Assembly: GCA_963711375.1 (NCBI GenBank)
Contig: CAVQDV010000005.1
Coordinates: forward strand, 1,860,001 to 1,924,000
Length of the DNA: 64,000 nt
Origin: CAVQDV01 sp963711375
GTDB taxonomy: Bacteria > Pseudomonadota > Gammaproteobacteria > Coxiellales > Coxiellaceae
Direction: 5' to 3'
A program made the position numbers and the translations under genes. The notes beneath the pieces are model-generated. The model was not told where the DNA came from and did no database searches. It saw only the letters and a list, made by a program, of their open reading frames with translations. Numbering within the stretch: position 1 is the first letter of the stretch; every line of letters begins with the position of its first letter. Shown one piece after another: positions 8,923 through 17,267 of this stretch.

Positions 8923-10653
8923 CTACTGGCACTTGATATTTGCGACTGGAGAGCTGGCAGGTGGATTTAGCCTTTGATCCCATAATGCCAGATCAAATCC
9001 TGGAGGCATCACAACCACTAGCTTTCGTCTGAAATCCCTTAAACTTTGTCGAGGAACCTCTTTTACATCTTTTATAGTGCCAACATGGGGTTTAGTTGAG
9101 GGTCTTGTCCATTCAATTATATTGGATTCCTCTTTTTTAATAAAAAAATGCCCAGGATAATAGGGTGTTATATCAAAAAATGCCTTGTAATATTGTTCTG
9201 ATGGAGCACTACTATATTCCCCAAATTGGGCCACTAATAAAGTGTGTGATTTTTCATGCTTATAGCCAATAATGGTTGCCCAGTGAGCGGATTCACCGCT
9301 GGGTAAACTCGAGGGTGCATCATTATTGTCTATAGCAAAGGGTAGGATCACCGGAAAATCCATATCAATAGCATTTTCAATGACCCTAATAAATTGCTGA
9401 TAATTCTCAATTTTGCAGATCGCATGTTGGCAACCGCTGGCATCGATAAGTTTCCCCAAATTCTTTCCAGAAAATATTTCTCCAATAATTGAAATCTCGT
9501 TTTCTTTAGCTATTTGGCGCACAGAAAACTGGGCAGGTGGGTCGGTATCGCTTTTTCGAGCGGGCGGTGGGGGGGTATCAAATAAGCTTTGATTTTTACT
9601 AAAATGGAAATCGGTAGCGCATGCAATGGCATAACATCCACAGGTATAATCCCTTTGGTCTTTAATCTTGGGAGCTAATGAAAGCACACGACCATTTTTT
9701 TTAAATGTCTTGTAAAGACGTAAGTCTGTGGCAGGAAGGTCCGGCAGGATTGGCTTCTGGGATTTAAATGGGCTAGTTAATAATATTCTCATTATAGCCT
9801 TAATTGAAGAAATATAAGCAAAAATTTGCGTATATTCTGGTGGCATGAGGTGATGGTTTATTCGCTTCAAGGCGGATTTGGGTAATTGCGATATTGGATT
9901 TCCATTTTGCTGCTGTATTAATAACATAACCATGCAGGTTTTTGCGGTATTTCTGAGATCCACAATAGTATCGAGGCTTAAATTTCTTATGGTTTCATAG
10001 CCAATATCTTTAATGGCCTCGAATACAGCGGATACTAGGAATAAATCTAATTTAAGAGAAGTGCTCCCAAGATAAGAAGGACTTTCAGATCCAGAAGAAT
10101 CCAAAAAGCTTAATTTTGAGTGAAAACCAAATTTCTGACGGATAGGGTAGGACACAATCCAATTCAGCTTATGCTTATTTTCTCTTCTTTCATTTGCGGT
10201 AAATTTTTTATCCTGTATCTTGTGAGGAATATCAACGACCAACGAACCCGACTTTAAAATTTGAAATTCTAAGCTTGGTCGTTTGTTATCCTCCTGTGAA
10301 TTTTGATCTCCTTCCCACAAGTAGTTAATAAAATCTATAATGGCTATGCAGGAATTTTTAAAGGATGCTGTTTTAACACTGACTTTATTTTCGAGGATTA
10401 TTACCCTGTGTTTCATTTGCAGAGTTTTAGGATCCTCGATTGCGATAGAAATTTGTATTGCATCATCGTCAAATTTGCATAATCGGTCTTGTTCGGTCTT
10501 TATTTTCATCTCCTTTTTTAAACCAAGGGCATTGTCCCAAGGCATTAAAACGGAGACCAGTTGCTTGGATAGTGTATCGCTCTCGGCGATATCCCACTCA
10601 AGGTCTATTCCGATGTGCTTAGAGATATAATCTGCCAGTATTTCTTTTCGCAT
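8923..10653 (-). CDS. Putative effector with ACTMAP-like papain-fold cysteine protease domain
   Basis: 576 aa with no signal peptide. Residues 1-320 are not recognised. From about 330 a cysteine-protease-like domain is visible: Gln333 (oxyanion), TCG with Cys338 as nucleophile, and AHWATIIGY with His457, followed by LLVAQFGEY. The order of the segments AKENEI..GEIFSGKNLGKL, GCQHAICKIENY, FPVILPFAIDNN, AHWATIIGY and AQFGEY resembles, from memory, the animal actin maturation protease ACTMAP (C19orf54/UPF0692), including its GEMFS and KQGKS segments. It could therefore act on a host protein. A more distant C39-like peptidase is the main alternative. AAGG ribosome site; divergent from the haem operon. 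Confidence 0.6.
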   Translation of the reverse strand: MRKEILADYISKHIGIDLEWDIAESDTLSKQLVSVLMPWDNALGLKKEMKIKTEQDRLCKFDDDAIQISIAIEDPKTLQMKHRVIILENKVSVKTASFKNSCIAIIDFINYLWEGDQNSQEDNKRPSLEFQILKSGSLVVDIPHKIQDKKFTANERRENKHKLNWIVSYPIRQKFGFHSKLSFLDSSGSESPSYLGSTSLKLDLFLVSAVFEAIKDIGYETIRNLSLDTIVDLRNTAKTCMVMLLIQQQNGNPISQLPKSALKRINHHLMPPEYTQIFAYISSIKAIMRILLTSPFKSQKPILPDLPATDLRLYKTFKKNGRVLSLAPKIKDQRDYTCGCYAIACATDFHFSKNQSLFDTPPPPARKSDTDPPAQFSVRQIAKENEISIIGEIFSGKNLGKLIDASGCQHAICKIENYQQFIRVIENAIDMDFPVILPFAIDNNDAPSSLPSGESAHWATIIGYKHEKSHTLLVAQFGEYSSAPSEQYYKAFFDITPYYPGHFFIKKEESNIIEWTRPSTKPHVGTIKDVKEVPRQSLRDFRRKLVVVMPPGFDLALWDQRLNPPASSPVANIKCQ

Positions 10654-10767
10654 GAAATGACCTTCAAGAATGTGAAAAGGGTGTTTCTAGTGGGATGCTT
10701 GCCACTGTTTAACAGAGATCATACTATATCCATTAAAAAGTGCAAAATTTTGATATCGGATGAGCAA

Positions 10768-10796
10768 TTGCGGACAGTTTAGGCATATGCTATAAA
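10768..10796 (+). promoter_or_regulatory. Promoter of the haem operon
   Basis: TTGCGG (10768-10773), 17 nt, TATAAA (10791-10796). The predicted transcript start falls inside the CTAAG repeats at 10801. Confidence 0.55.
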
Positions 10797-10800
10797 ACGC

Positions 10801-10826
10801 CTAAGTAGGGCTAAGAAAGGCCTAAG
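10801..10826 (+). promoter_or_regulatory. Triple CTAAG direct repeat, possible operator
   Basis: CTAAG at 10801, 10811 and 10822 (spacers of 5 and 6 nt, so 10- and 11-bp phase). It is directly downstream of the haem operon -10, which suits a repressor site. It also lies between divergent genes, so it may serve the protease-like gene instead. Confidence 0.4.
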
Positions 10827-10857
10827 TTTTCAAGATAGCTAACAAGATGGTGCCATC

Positions 10858-11577
10858 ATGACCCGCATAAGCCTCGATTTTCGTGAAAAAGGACGAGATC
10901 ATGAAGGGAATCCAATCACTTCTGATCGTCGTTTATTCATGCAGCTCCATTGTTTCACGAACTGTCCAAAACCACTCGAACTCTGTGGAGCCTTAAAAGC
11001 GGCAAAAATTCCCTGTGTTTTATATCAGGATTTAAACGATCCTCATGGCATCGGTTTATTAAGCTTTCATGAAAGCCCAGAATTTTTTGTGCGAGAATTT
11101 TCGGAGTTTTTGCGCGAAAGCCAATTTTCTACCTTAATGCATAAACCCCATTTAACGATGACAGGTCGAACTTATTCTATTGGCTATGAAAATAATTTAG
11201 ATTATGTGCTTATCGATCGCGCTATAGAGCGTGTGTTGAATCCCAATTTGCCTTGGGCGATTTGGTATCCGCTCCGACGCAAAGGCGAATTTGAACAATT
11301 AGCTCCGGAAAAACAAAGTGCCATATTAAAAGAACATGGCGAAATTGGTTTTGCTTTTACCTCGGCCGAATATGGGAACGACATTCGCTTAGCCTGCCAT
11401 GGTCTCGATACCCATGATAATGATTTTGTTATAGGCCTAGTAGGCCCGAAATTAGCCCCTTTATCGGCCTTAGTTCAGCGCATGCGAAAAACCGAGCAAA
11501 CCTCGCAATATCTCGAAAAATTAGGCCCTTTTTTCATTGGACATGTGCTGTGGCAATCCGAAAGGAGCCTATTATGA
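10858..11577 (+). CDS. chdC: Coproheme decarboxylase (HemQ/ChdC), chlorite dismutase family
   Basis: 239 aa. The C-terminal half carries the chlorite-dismutase/HemQ pattern: a YPLRRKGEF segment where the catalytic Tyr of coproheme decarboxylases lies (YPM in Gram-positive enzymes, with Arg two residues on as in actinobacterial ones), and ILKEHGEIG, where the His of 'HG-x-x-G' is the haem-iron ligand. The enzyme would decarboxylate coproheme III to haem b with peroxide. First gene of a four-gene operon whose stop overlaps hemE by 4 nt (ATGA). The partner genes are exactly those of the coproporphyrin-dependent route, which supports this role over a chlorite dismutase. Confidence 0.75.
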   Translation: MTRISLDFREKGRDHEGNPITSDRRLFMQLHCFTNCPKPLELCGALKAAKIPCVLYQDLNDPHGIGLLSFHESPEFFVREFSEFLRESQFSTLMHKPHLTMTGRTYSIGYENNLDYVLIDRAIERVLNPNLPWAIWYPLRRKGEFEQLAPEKQSAILKEHGEIGFAFTSAEYGNDIRLACHGLDTHDNDFVIGLVGPKLAPLSALVQRMRKTEQTSQYLEKLGPFFIGHVLWQSERSLL

Positions 11578-12623
11578 TAAATGAAAATGTATTAAAAACG
11601 CCCTTTATTCAAGCGTGTTTAAATCAGCCGACCGAGCATGTGCCCATTTGGTTGATGCGACAAGCAGGACGCTATCAGCCGGAATATCGGCAATTGCGGC
11701 AAAAATACAGCATGCTCGAATTAATTCAGACGCCAGAATTAGCGGCAGAAGTAACGCTGCGTCCCATTGAACAATTTCATTTTGATGCGGCGATTATTTT
11801 TGCCGATATTTTAACGCCTTTAATTGGCATGGGTTTAGATTTGGAATTTTTGCCGGGCAGTGGTCCTCATATTTCAAATCCCATTAATACACCGGCCGAT
11901 GTGGATAGCTTAGCAACACCGCCAGCTGAAGAAACGTTAGATTATACGATAAAAGCCGTGAAAATTGTGTCTGATGAATTAAATCCAAAGGGAGTTCCCT
12001 TAATTGGTTTTGCTGGCGCACCCTTTACCTTGGCGAGTTATGCTATAGAAGGCGGTGGTTCAAAAACCTATGCCAAAACTAAAACCTTTATGATGCAACA
12101 TCCCGCCGCTTGGCATCGACTCATGAAAAAATTAGTAGCTGTACAAGTGGATTATTTATTGGCGCAGGCAAAAGCGGGTGCCAATGCTTTACAGGTTTTT
12201 GACTCGTGGGTCGGAATGGCGCTGGGAAAATCGGACTTTATTCGCTTTGTAAAACCGCATGTGAAGCAATTAATTTCTGAAATAAAAGCGGCGAAAGTGC
12301 CAGTGATTTATTTTAGTATGGGAACAAGCGCTTATTTTGATGATGTGATTGAGTGCGGAGCCGATGTGTTAAGTGTCGATTGGCGCATGCCCGTTTTCTA
12401 CTCGCGAACGCAATTTCAATATCAAGGATCTATTCAAGGAAATCTGGATCCTTATGCCTTAGTGGGTCCCTGGAATGAGCTAGAATTTCGAACTACAGAA
12501 ATTTTAGAGGCGATGAAAAATCATCCAGGATTTATATTTAACGTTGGGCAGGGCATAGTCCCAGAAACGCCGGTTGATCAAGTTAAACGTTTAGTAGATT
12601 TTGTGCATGACTATCGACAATAA
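11574..12623 (+). CDS. hemE: Uroporphyrinogen decarboxylase
   Basis: 349 aa, usual length. It converts uroporphyrinogen III to coproporphyrinogen III in the cytoplasm. The N-terminal signature PIWLMRQAGRYQPEYR (substrate-binding Arg residues) and the GFAGAPFTLASY segment are intact. The ATG at 11574 has AAAGGAG 6 nt upstream and overlaps the chdC stop; the longer in-frame reading from 11550 is not needed. Second gene of the haem operon, overlapping hemH by 17 nt. Confidence 0.95.
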   Translation: MINENVLKTPFIQACLNQPTEHVPIWLMRQAGRYQPEYRQLRQKYSMLELIQTPELAAEVTLRPIEQFHFDAAIIFADILTPLIGMGLDLEFLPGSGPHISNPINTPADVDSLATPPAEETLDYTIKAVKIVSDELNPKGVPLIGFAGAPFTLASYAIEGGGSKTYAKTKTFMMQHPAAWHRLMKKLVAVQVDYLLAQAKAGANALQVFDSWVGMALGKSDFIRFVKPHVKQLISEIKAAKVPVIYFSMGTSAYFDDVIECGADVLSVDWRMPVFYSRTQFQYQGSIQGNLDPYALVGPWNELEFRTTEILEAMKNHPGFIFNVGQGIVPETPVDQVKRLVDFVHDYRQ

Positions 12624-13665
12624 AGAGTTAAGATTAGGGCGAGGGGTGATCAAAACAAATATCAAAGCCCCCATTGGCATTTTATTAATGGCGCACGGAG
12701 GCCCCAACAAACTTACAGATTTACCAGGCTATTTAGCCAATATTCGAAGCGGCCGAACGACCTCAAAACGAATTATCCAAGAACTCACCCATCAATATGA
12801 AAAAATAGGCGGATTTTCCCCTTTACTTTCTCACTCACAAAAGCAAATGGAAGCGCTGCAAAACCGTTTAAATCCCGAAGAATTTCGCTGTTATTTGGGC
12901 ATGCGCTACTGGCCCCCCTACATCGAAGAAAGCATCGAGCAGATGTGCCAAGATGGAATTCAAAAAGCGATTGCTATCGTCTTAGCGCCACAATACAGCA
13001 CCGTTAGCGTGGCAAAATATCACGAACACATTAATGAAGGCCTAAATTTATATCGAGCCAAAATTGAATTTAATTTAGTAAAAGATTTTTATCGAGAGCC
13101 ACTGTTTATTCAAGCAATGGCGGATCGCGCGAAACAAGGTTTCAATATGTGGGACGAAAAAAAACAAGACCACATTTTTATTTTATTTACCGCTCACAGT
13201 ATCCCTGAACGTATTGCAAAAATGGGTGATCCCTATCCAAAACAAGTGAATGAAACGGCAAACCTCATCGCGGCGGCTTTGAATATTCCTCGAGAAAAAT
13301 GGGGCTTTTCGTATCAATCCGCCGGTCGATCGCCAGAGCCATGGTTGGGGCCTTCATTGGAGAAATCGCTTGAGACTTTGGCTCAAAAAAATATCCGAAA
13401 CATCATGTTGTTGCCAGTCGGCTTTGTCTCCGACCACAGTGAAACTTTATTTGATTTGGACATTAATGCAAAACAACTTGCCTTGAATTTGGGTATCAGC
13501 GTAAAAAGACCAGAAGCCTTAAATGATTCCCCGCTTTTTATAGATGCTCTGGAAAAAATTGTGCGAGACGCTGTTGACTGCTTTCATCCCTCGATTCATT
13601 CACCTGATCAATCCGCTGCGGAACAAAAAGAGGGATCCTGTCTAGACCACTTAGGTGGCACATGA
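12607..13665 (+). CDS. hemH: Ferrochelatase, coproporphyrin (CpfC) type
   Basis: About 352 aa. It inserts Fe2+ into a porphyrin. The sequence follows the Gram-positive CpfC pattern more than the E. coli one: IRSGRTTSKRIIQEL with IGGFSPL, FTAHSIPERIAKMGDPYPKQ (catalytic His), FSYQSAGRSPEPWLGP and LPVGFVSDHSETLFDLD. Such enzymes use coproporphyrin III. About 25 extra residues trail the domain. ATG at 12607 lies inside hemE and has no clear ribosome site; a GTG at 12646 after AGGGCGAGGG is an alternative start just before the conserved domain. It overlaps hemY by 4 nt. Confidence 0.88.
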   Translation: MTIDNKELRLGRGVIKTNIKAPIGILLMAHGGPNKLTDLPGYLANIRSGRTTSKRIIQELTHQYEKIGGFSPLLSHSQKQMEALQNRLNPEEFRCYLGMRYWPPYIEESIEQMCQDGIQKAIAIVLAPQYSTVSVAKYHEHINEGLNLYRAKIEFNLVKDFYREPLFIQAMADRAKQGFNMWDEKKQDHIFILFTAHSIPERIAKMGDPYPKQVNETANLIAAALNIPREKWGFSYQSAGRSPEPWLGPSLEKSLETLAQKNIRNIMLLPVGFVSDHSETLFDLDINAKQLALNLGISVKRPEALNDSPLFIDALEKIVRDAVDCFHPSIHSPDQSAAEQKEGSCLDHLGGT

Positions 13666-15059
13666 AAAACACGGTATATGATTATGCCATTATTGGAGCT
13701 GGGATCAGCGGTTTATCTTGCGCCTATTATTTATTAAAAAATGAGCCCGCGGCAAAAATCGTCATCCTAGAAAAATCCGATTTTTTAGGTGGAAAAATAA
13801 AAACTGAAATTCACGAGGGTTTTTTAATTGAAGCAGCGCCAGATTGTTTTTTAACCCGAAAAGAAGGCGGCGTAAAATTATGTGAAGAGCTTGGAATTCT
13901 ACCTGAATTAATCGGCCGCATTCCTGAAAATGATAAAACCTTTGTGAAAAGTGGCGGTAAATTATATCCCTTGCCGGCAGGAATCACTGGATTGGTGCCC
14001 ACGGATTTCACGGCGATTGAGCATTGTGAATTTATTTCTAAGGCAGGCCAGGAACGTTTTTCAAATGAGCCAAATATTCCTGTTTTAGAAGTAAATGATG
14101 AAGAATCCATCGAGCAATTTATGAGCCGCCGTTTCGGCGAGGAAATTTACCTAAAACTCATCGAGCCCTTAATGGCCGGGATTTACGGCGGTGATGGTAG
14201 CCAATTAAGTATAAACGCCACTTTCCCAAAATTACCGGAAATGGAAAAAGAATTCGGTAGCGTCATTCAGGGATTAAAAAAATCAACAGCAGAATCCTCT
14301 TTGCCTTCCGCAATGCCTCCATTCGCTTCATTCGAAAATGGGATGAGCACTCTAATTGAAGTACTAATCCGAAAATTGAAGGGCGTAGAAATTTTATTAA
14401 ACCACGAAGTGGTGGAATTAAATAAAGTGGATTCTTCGTATGAACTAGGTGCGATAAAAGATGCAGCTATAGAAACAAATGAAGCCAGTAAATTATTATA
14501 CCCTCTCCCCTCTAAAAATATAATTTTCGCCTGCGAGGCTCACAACACAGCAAAAATAATCCAAAAAATTTCCCCAAAATTAAGCACTCTACACCAAAAA
14601 ATCCCCTACGGTTCAACGGTATTAGTCAATTTAGCATTCAAACAATCCGACATACAAAACTTACCTAAAAGCTATGGTTACCTCATTCCCCGAATCGAAA
14701 ACCCAAAAATTCTAGCCTGCACTTTCACTTCGCAAAAATGGCCAAATCGAGCACCAAAAGACGCTATATTAATCCGGGTCTATATGAATCGATTCAACGG
14801 CCCAGACATTTCAAAGGAATCAGACGAGGCTATTTTAAACTTAGCCCTAGAAGAATTATCCTCAACACTAAAAATTAAAAATCCCCCTATTTTCACTAAA
14901 ATATTCCGCCATCATCAAAGCATGCCACAATATTTAATCGGCCACGACAAATGGCTAAAGGAAATCGAAGAAGAATTGGCGCATCATCCGGGTCTAAAAT
15001 TCATCGGAGCCGCTTACCACGGAGTAGGTATCCCAGACTGCATTAAACAAACTGCCTAG
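13662..15059 (+). CDS. hemY: Coproporphyrinogen/protoporphyrinogen oxidase, HemY type
   Basis: 465 aa FAD enzyme: N-terminal dinucleotide fold AIIGAGISGLSCAYYL, ILEKSDFLGGKIKTE, then EAAPDCFLTRKEGGVKL, and the C-terminal FAD segment HPGLKFIGAAYHGVGIPDCI. It oxidises the porphyrinogen to the porphyrin with oxygen. In the coproporphyrin route (CgoX) it acts on coproporphyrinogen III before iron insertion, which matches its neighbours. ATG at 13662 overlaps the hemH stop. Last gene of the operon; prfB follows 57 nt later. Confidence 0.9.
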   Translation: MKNTVYDYAIIGAGISGLSCAYYLLKNEPAAKIVILEKSDFLGGKIKTEIHEGFLIEAAPDCFLTRKEGGVKLCEELGILPELIGRIPENDKTFVKSGGKLYPLPAGITGLVPTDFTAIEHCEFISKAGQERFSNEPNIPVLEVNDEESIEQFMSRRFGEEIYLKLIEPLMAGIYGGDGSQLSINATFPKLPEMEKEFGSVIQGLKKSTAESSLPSAMPPFASFENGMSTLIEVLIRKLKGVEILLNHEVVELNKVDSSYELGAIKDAAIETNEASKLLYPLPSKNIIFACEAHNTAKIIQKISPKLSTLHQKIPYGSTVLVNLAFKQSDIQNLPKSYGYLIPRIENPKILACTFTSQKWPNRAPKDAILIRVYMNRFNGPDISKESDEAILNLALEELSSTLKIKNPPIFTKIFRHHQSMPQYLIGHDKWLKEIEEELAHHPGLKFIGAAYHGVGIPDCIKQTA

Positions 15060-15116
15060 TGGATGCGGGCCCCTGCAATTTGTGATAAATTCTGGAGACT
15101 TGTTCCGGGAGGGAAG

Positions 15117-16224
15117 ATGATCGAAATAAATCCGCTAAAAGACACACTGGCTGATCAGCATCAGCGGGCCGAGGCCCTTCGGGGGTATCTTTGACTATGA
15201 TCAAAAAATTGCGCGTTTGGTAGAAGTAAAAAAAGAACTAGAAGACCCTGATCTTTGGAAAAGCCCTGAAAAAGCCCAGATTTTGGGCAAAGAGCGCGCG
15301 CTGCTGGAAGGCATCGTGCTAAAGCTGGGTGATCTCTTGCAACGCCTCAAAGATACTCAAGAGCTTTTTGAGCTAGCTCTTGAGGAACAAGATGAGGCCA
15401 CAGTGTTAGAAGTATCACGTGAAATAAGCTTACTCGGGAAGCTGGTCGATACGCTTGAATTTCAGCGTATGTTCTCCGGCGAAATGGACCCCAATAATTC
15501 CTATCTCGATATTCAAGCTGGCTCAGGCGGCACAGAGGCGCAAGATTGGGCGGAAATGCTGCTTCGAATGTATCTACGTTGGGGCGAGGCCCGTGGATTT
15601 AAAACCACTCTGATCGAATGTTCAGCGGGAGAAGTCGCAGGCATTAAAAGTGCGACCATCGAATTTGTCGGCGATTATGCTTATGGTTGGTTGCGCACTG
15701 AAACGGGAGTACATCGTTTAGTGCGAAAATCTCCCTTCGATTCGGGTAATCGTCGACACACCTCTTTCGCCTCAGTTTTTGTATACCCAGAAGTGAGCGA
15801 AGATTTCGATATTGAAATTAACCCAGCGGATATTCGCACAGATACCTATCGCGCAAGTGGCGCTGGCGGGCAACATGTGAATACCACCGATTCTGCCGTG
15901 AGAATTACACACGTTCCCACGGGTATAGTGGTGCAATGTCAAAATGATCGATCTCAGCATAAAAATCGTGCTCAGGCCATTAAGCAATTAAAAGCTAAAT
16001 TATACGAATTCGAGCTCAAGAAAAAATATGCAGAAAAAGAAAAGCTAGAAGCCGCAAAATCCGAGATTTCCTGGGGGAATCAAATTCGCTCTTATGTACT
16101 GGATCAATCTCGTGTGAAAGATTTGCGCACGGGTGTCGAAACGAGTAATACTCAGGCCGTCCTAGATGGCGGAATTGATATTTTTATTGAAGAAAGTCTA
16201 AAACAATTGGGCTCGGTTTCCTAA
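15117..16224 (+). CDS. prfB: Peptide chain release factor 2, with programmed +1 frameshift
   Basis: Class I release factor that reads UGA and UAA. Translation starts at ATG 15117 (GGGAGGG upstream), runs 25 codons to an in-frame TGA at codon 26, and continues in the +1 frame. The combined protein is about 368 aa, the normal length. RF2 marks: the stop-reading SPFD tripeptide region in RKSPFDSGNRR and the catalytic GGQ in SGAGGQHVNTTDSAV. RF2 thus controls its own level: scarce RF2 lets the ribosome pause at TGA and shift. The stop overlaps the next gene (TAATG). Confidence 0.95.
15181..15195 (+). promoter_or_regulatory. prfB: prfB frameshift (recoding) site
   Basis: GGGGG, TAT, CTT, TGA, C: internal Shine-Dalgarno-like G-run three bases before the slippery CTT-T and the in-frame TGA at 15192-15194. 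Same layout as in E. coli. Confidence 0.93.
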
Positions 16225-17267
16225 TGAGCATCACGCATAAAATATGGGCTCTTGATCCTGGCTATTTTAGGCTGAAAAATGCCTCAAAAACCACTATTGG
16301 CTTAATAATCGCGGTTTTTTTGGCCTATAATTTTTTAGGAAAAATGCCTGCGCTTCTGGCGGGTTTCGCCGCCATTTTTTCAACACAGGGTGTGCTAGAT
16401 GATCCCTGGAAAAAACGCTTGCTCGCCATTTTCATAACAGGAATCTGTTCTTTGATGGCGTATTTAGCTGGGGCATTGCTGAAGCCGCATGTCGTGAGGC
16501 TCGAGTTATTATTGGTCGTGCTCGCATTTTTTGCTTTGTATGTTCGCCGTTTTGGCCCAAGATTTATGTTACCACCCATTAACGTGTGGTTAACCTGCTT
16601 AATGGGAGGTATTTTACCGCATGAGCCCCCGATTTTAATTTTTCAAAATGGTTCAGCCTATGTTCTTGGCTTATTGGTTGCATCCATAGTGCATTTTACC
16701 GTATTTTCCTTGGATAAACGCCGCTTGTTTTATGCGAACATAAATCAATTAAAAGACGTTTTTGTCGAATCAATTCTGTGGCTTGAGCAATATTTTATAA
16801 ATGGCGTTCCGAGGGAGTCCTTTATCTCCAAAAATAAAGAATTATCCGATGAAATTGTAAAATTAGTAACCATTAATGAAACTATTTTAGAGGCGATGAG
16901 CAATGCGAACCCCTCTGCCACCAATAAATTTGCGAAAAATCAAATGATTTGCTATGCCTTGCAAAAAGATTTTTCGATACTTTTTGAGGGTTTTTCGGGG
17001 CTTTTAGAAAGCAAGATGGTTGTCGCTAAAGAATTGAAGCAGCTTCTTCTTACCACTTTTTTGCACTTGGGTTTTTTAATTCAGCAAATTCAAATTGAAA
17101 AAAAGGATGAGCGTATTGTGATAGATAAAGGCTTGGTTCCCTTTGAAGAATATTTGGAAAAAATTCAAGACTATTTAAACACGTTTAGAATTGATCAAAA
17201 AGAAGAATTCATTCCTATTTTAAATATTTGCTTAGGCCTTCGTTTAATTTGGCGAAATTTATGGTAA
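16224..17267 (+). CDS. FUSC family membrane protein, N-terminal half of split transporter
   Basis: 347 aa. Residues about 25-190 hold five or six membrane helices of the FUSC (fusaric acid resistance) module; the rest is a cytoplasmic helical domain. FUSC proteins (YccS, AaeB) export aromatic acids or act in the envelope and are usually about 650-720 aa with two membrane modules. Here each module has its own gene: this one is followed, with a 7-nt overlap, by a second FUSC half. Translationally coupled to prfB through TAATG. Confidence 0.72.
   Translation: MSITHKIWALDPGYFRLKNASKTTIGLIIAVFLAYNFLGKMPALLAGFAAIFSTQGVLDDPWKKRLLAIFITGICSLMAYLAGALLKPHVVRLELLLVVLAFFALYVRRFGPRFMLPPINVWLTCLMGGILPHEPPILIFQNGSAYVLGLLVASIVHFTVFSLDKRRLFYANINQLKDVFVESILWLEQYFINGVPRESFISKNKELSDEIVKLVTINETILEAMSNANPSATNKFAKNQMICYALQKDFSILFEGFSGLLESKMVVAKELKQLLLTTFLHLGFLIQQIQIEKKDERIVIDKGLVPFEEYLEKIQDYLNTFRIDQKEEFIPILNICLGLRLIWRNLW

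Noticed and set aside
10801..10826. CTAAG repeats as a sixth PmrA-like box for the protease-like gene
   Set aside because: The half-site sequence and orientation differ, one spacer is 10-bp phase, and the distance to that gene's start (about 150 nt) is unlike the other five.
15217..15260. prfB starting inside the second frame as a shorter protein
   Set aside because: A full in-frame N-terminus with a good ribosome site and the conserved CTT-TGA-C recoding site lies directly upstream.
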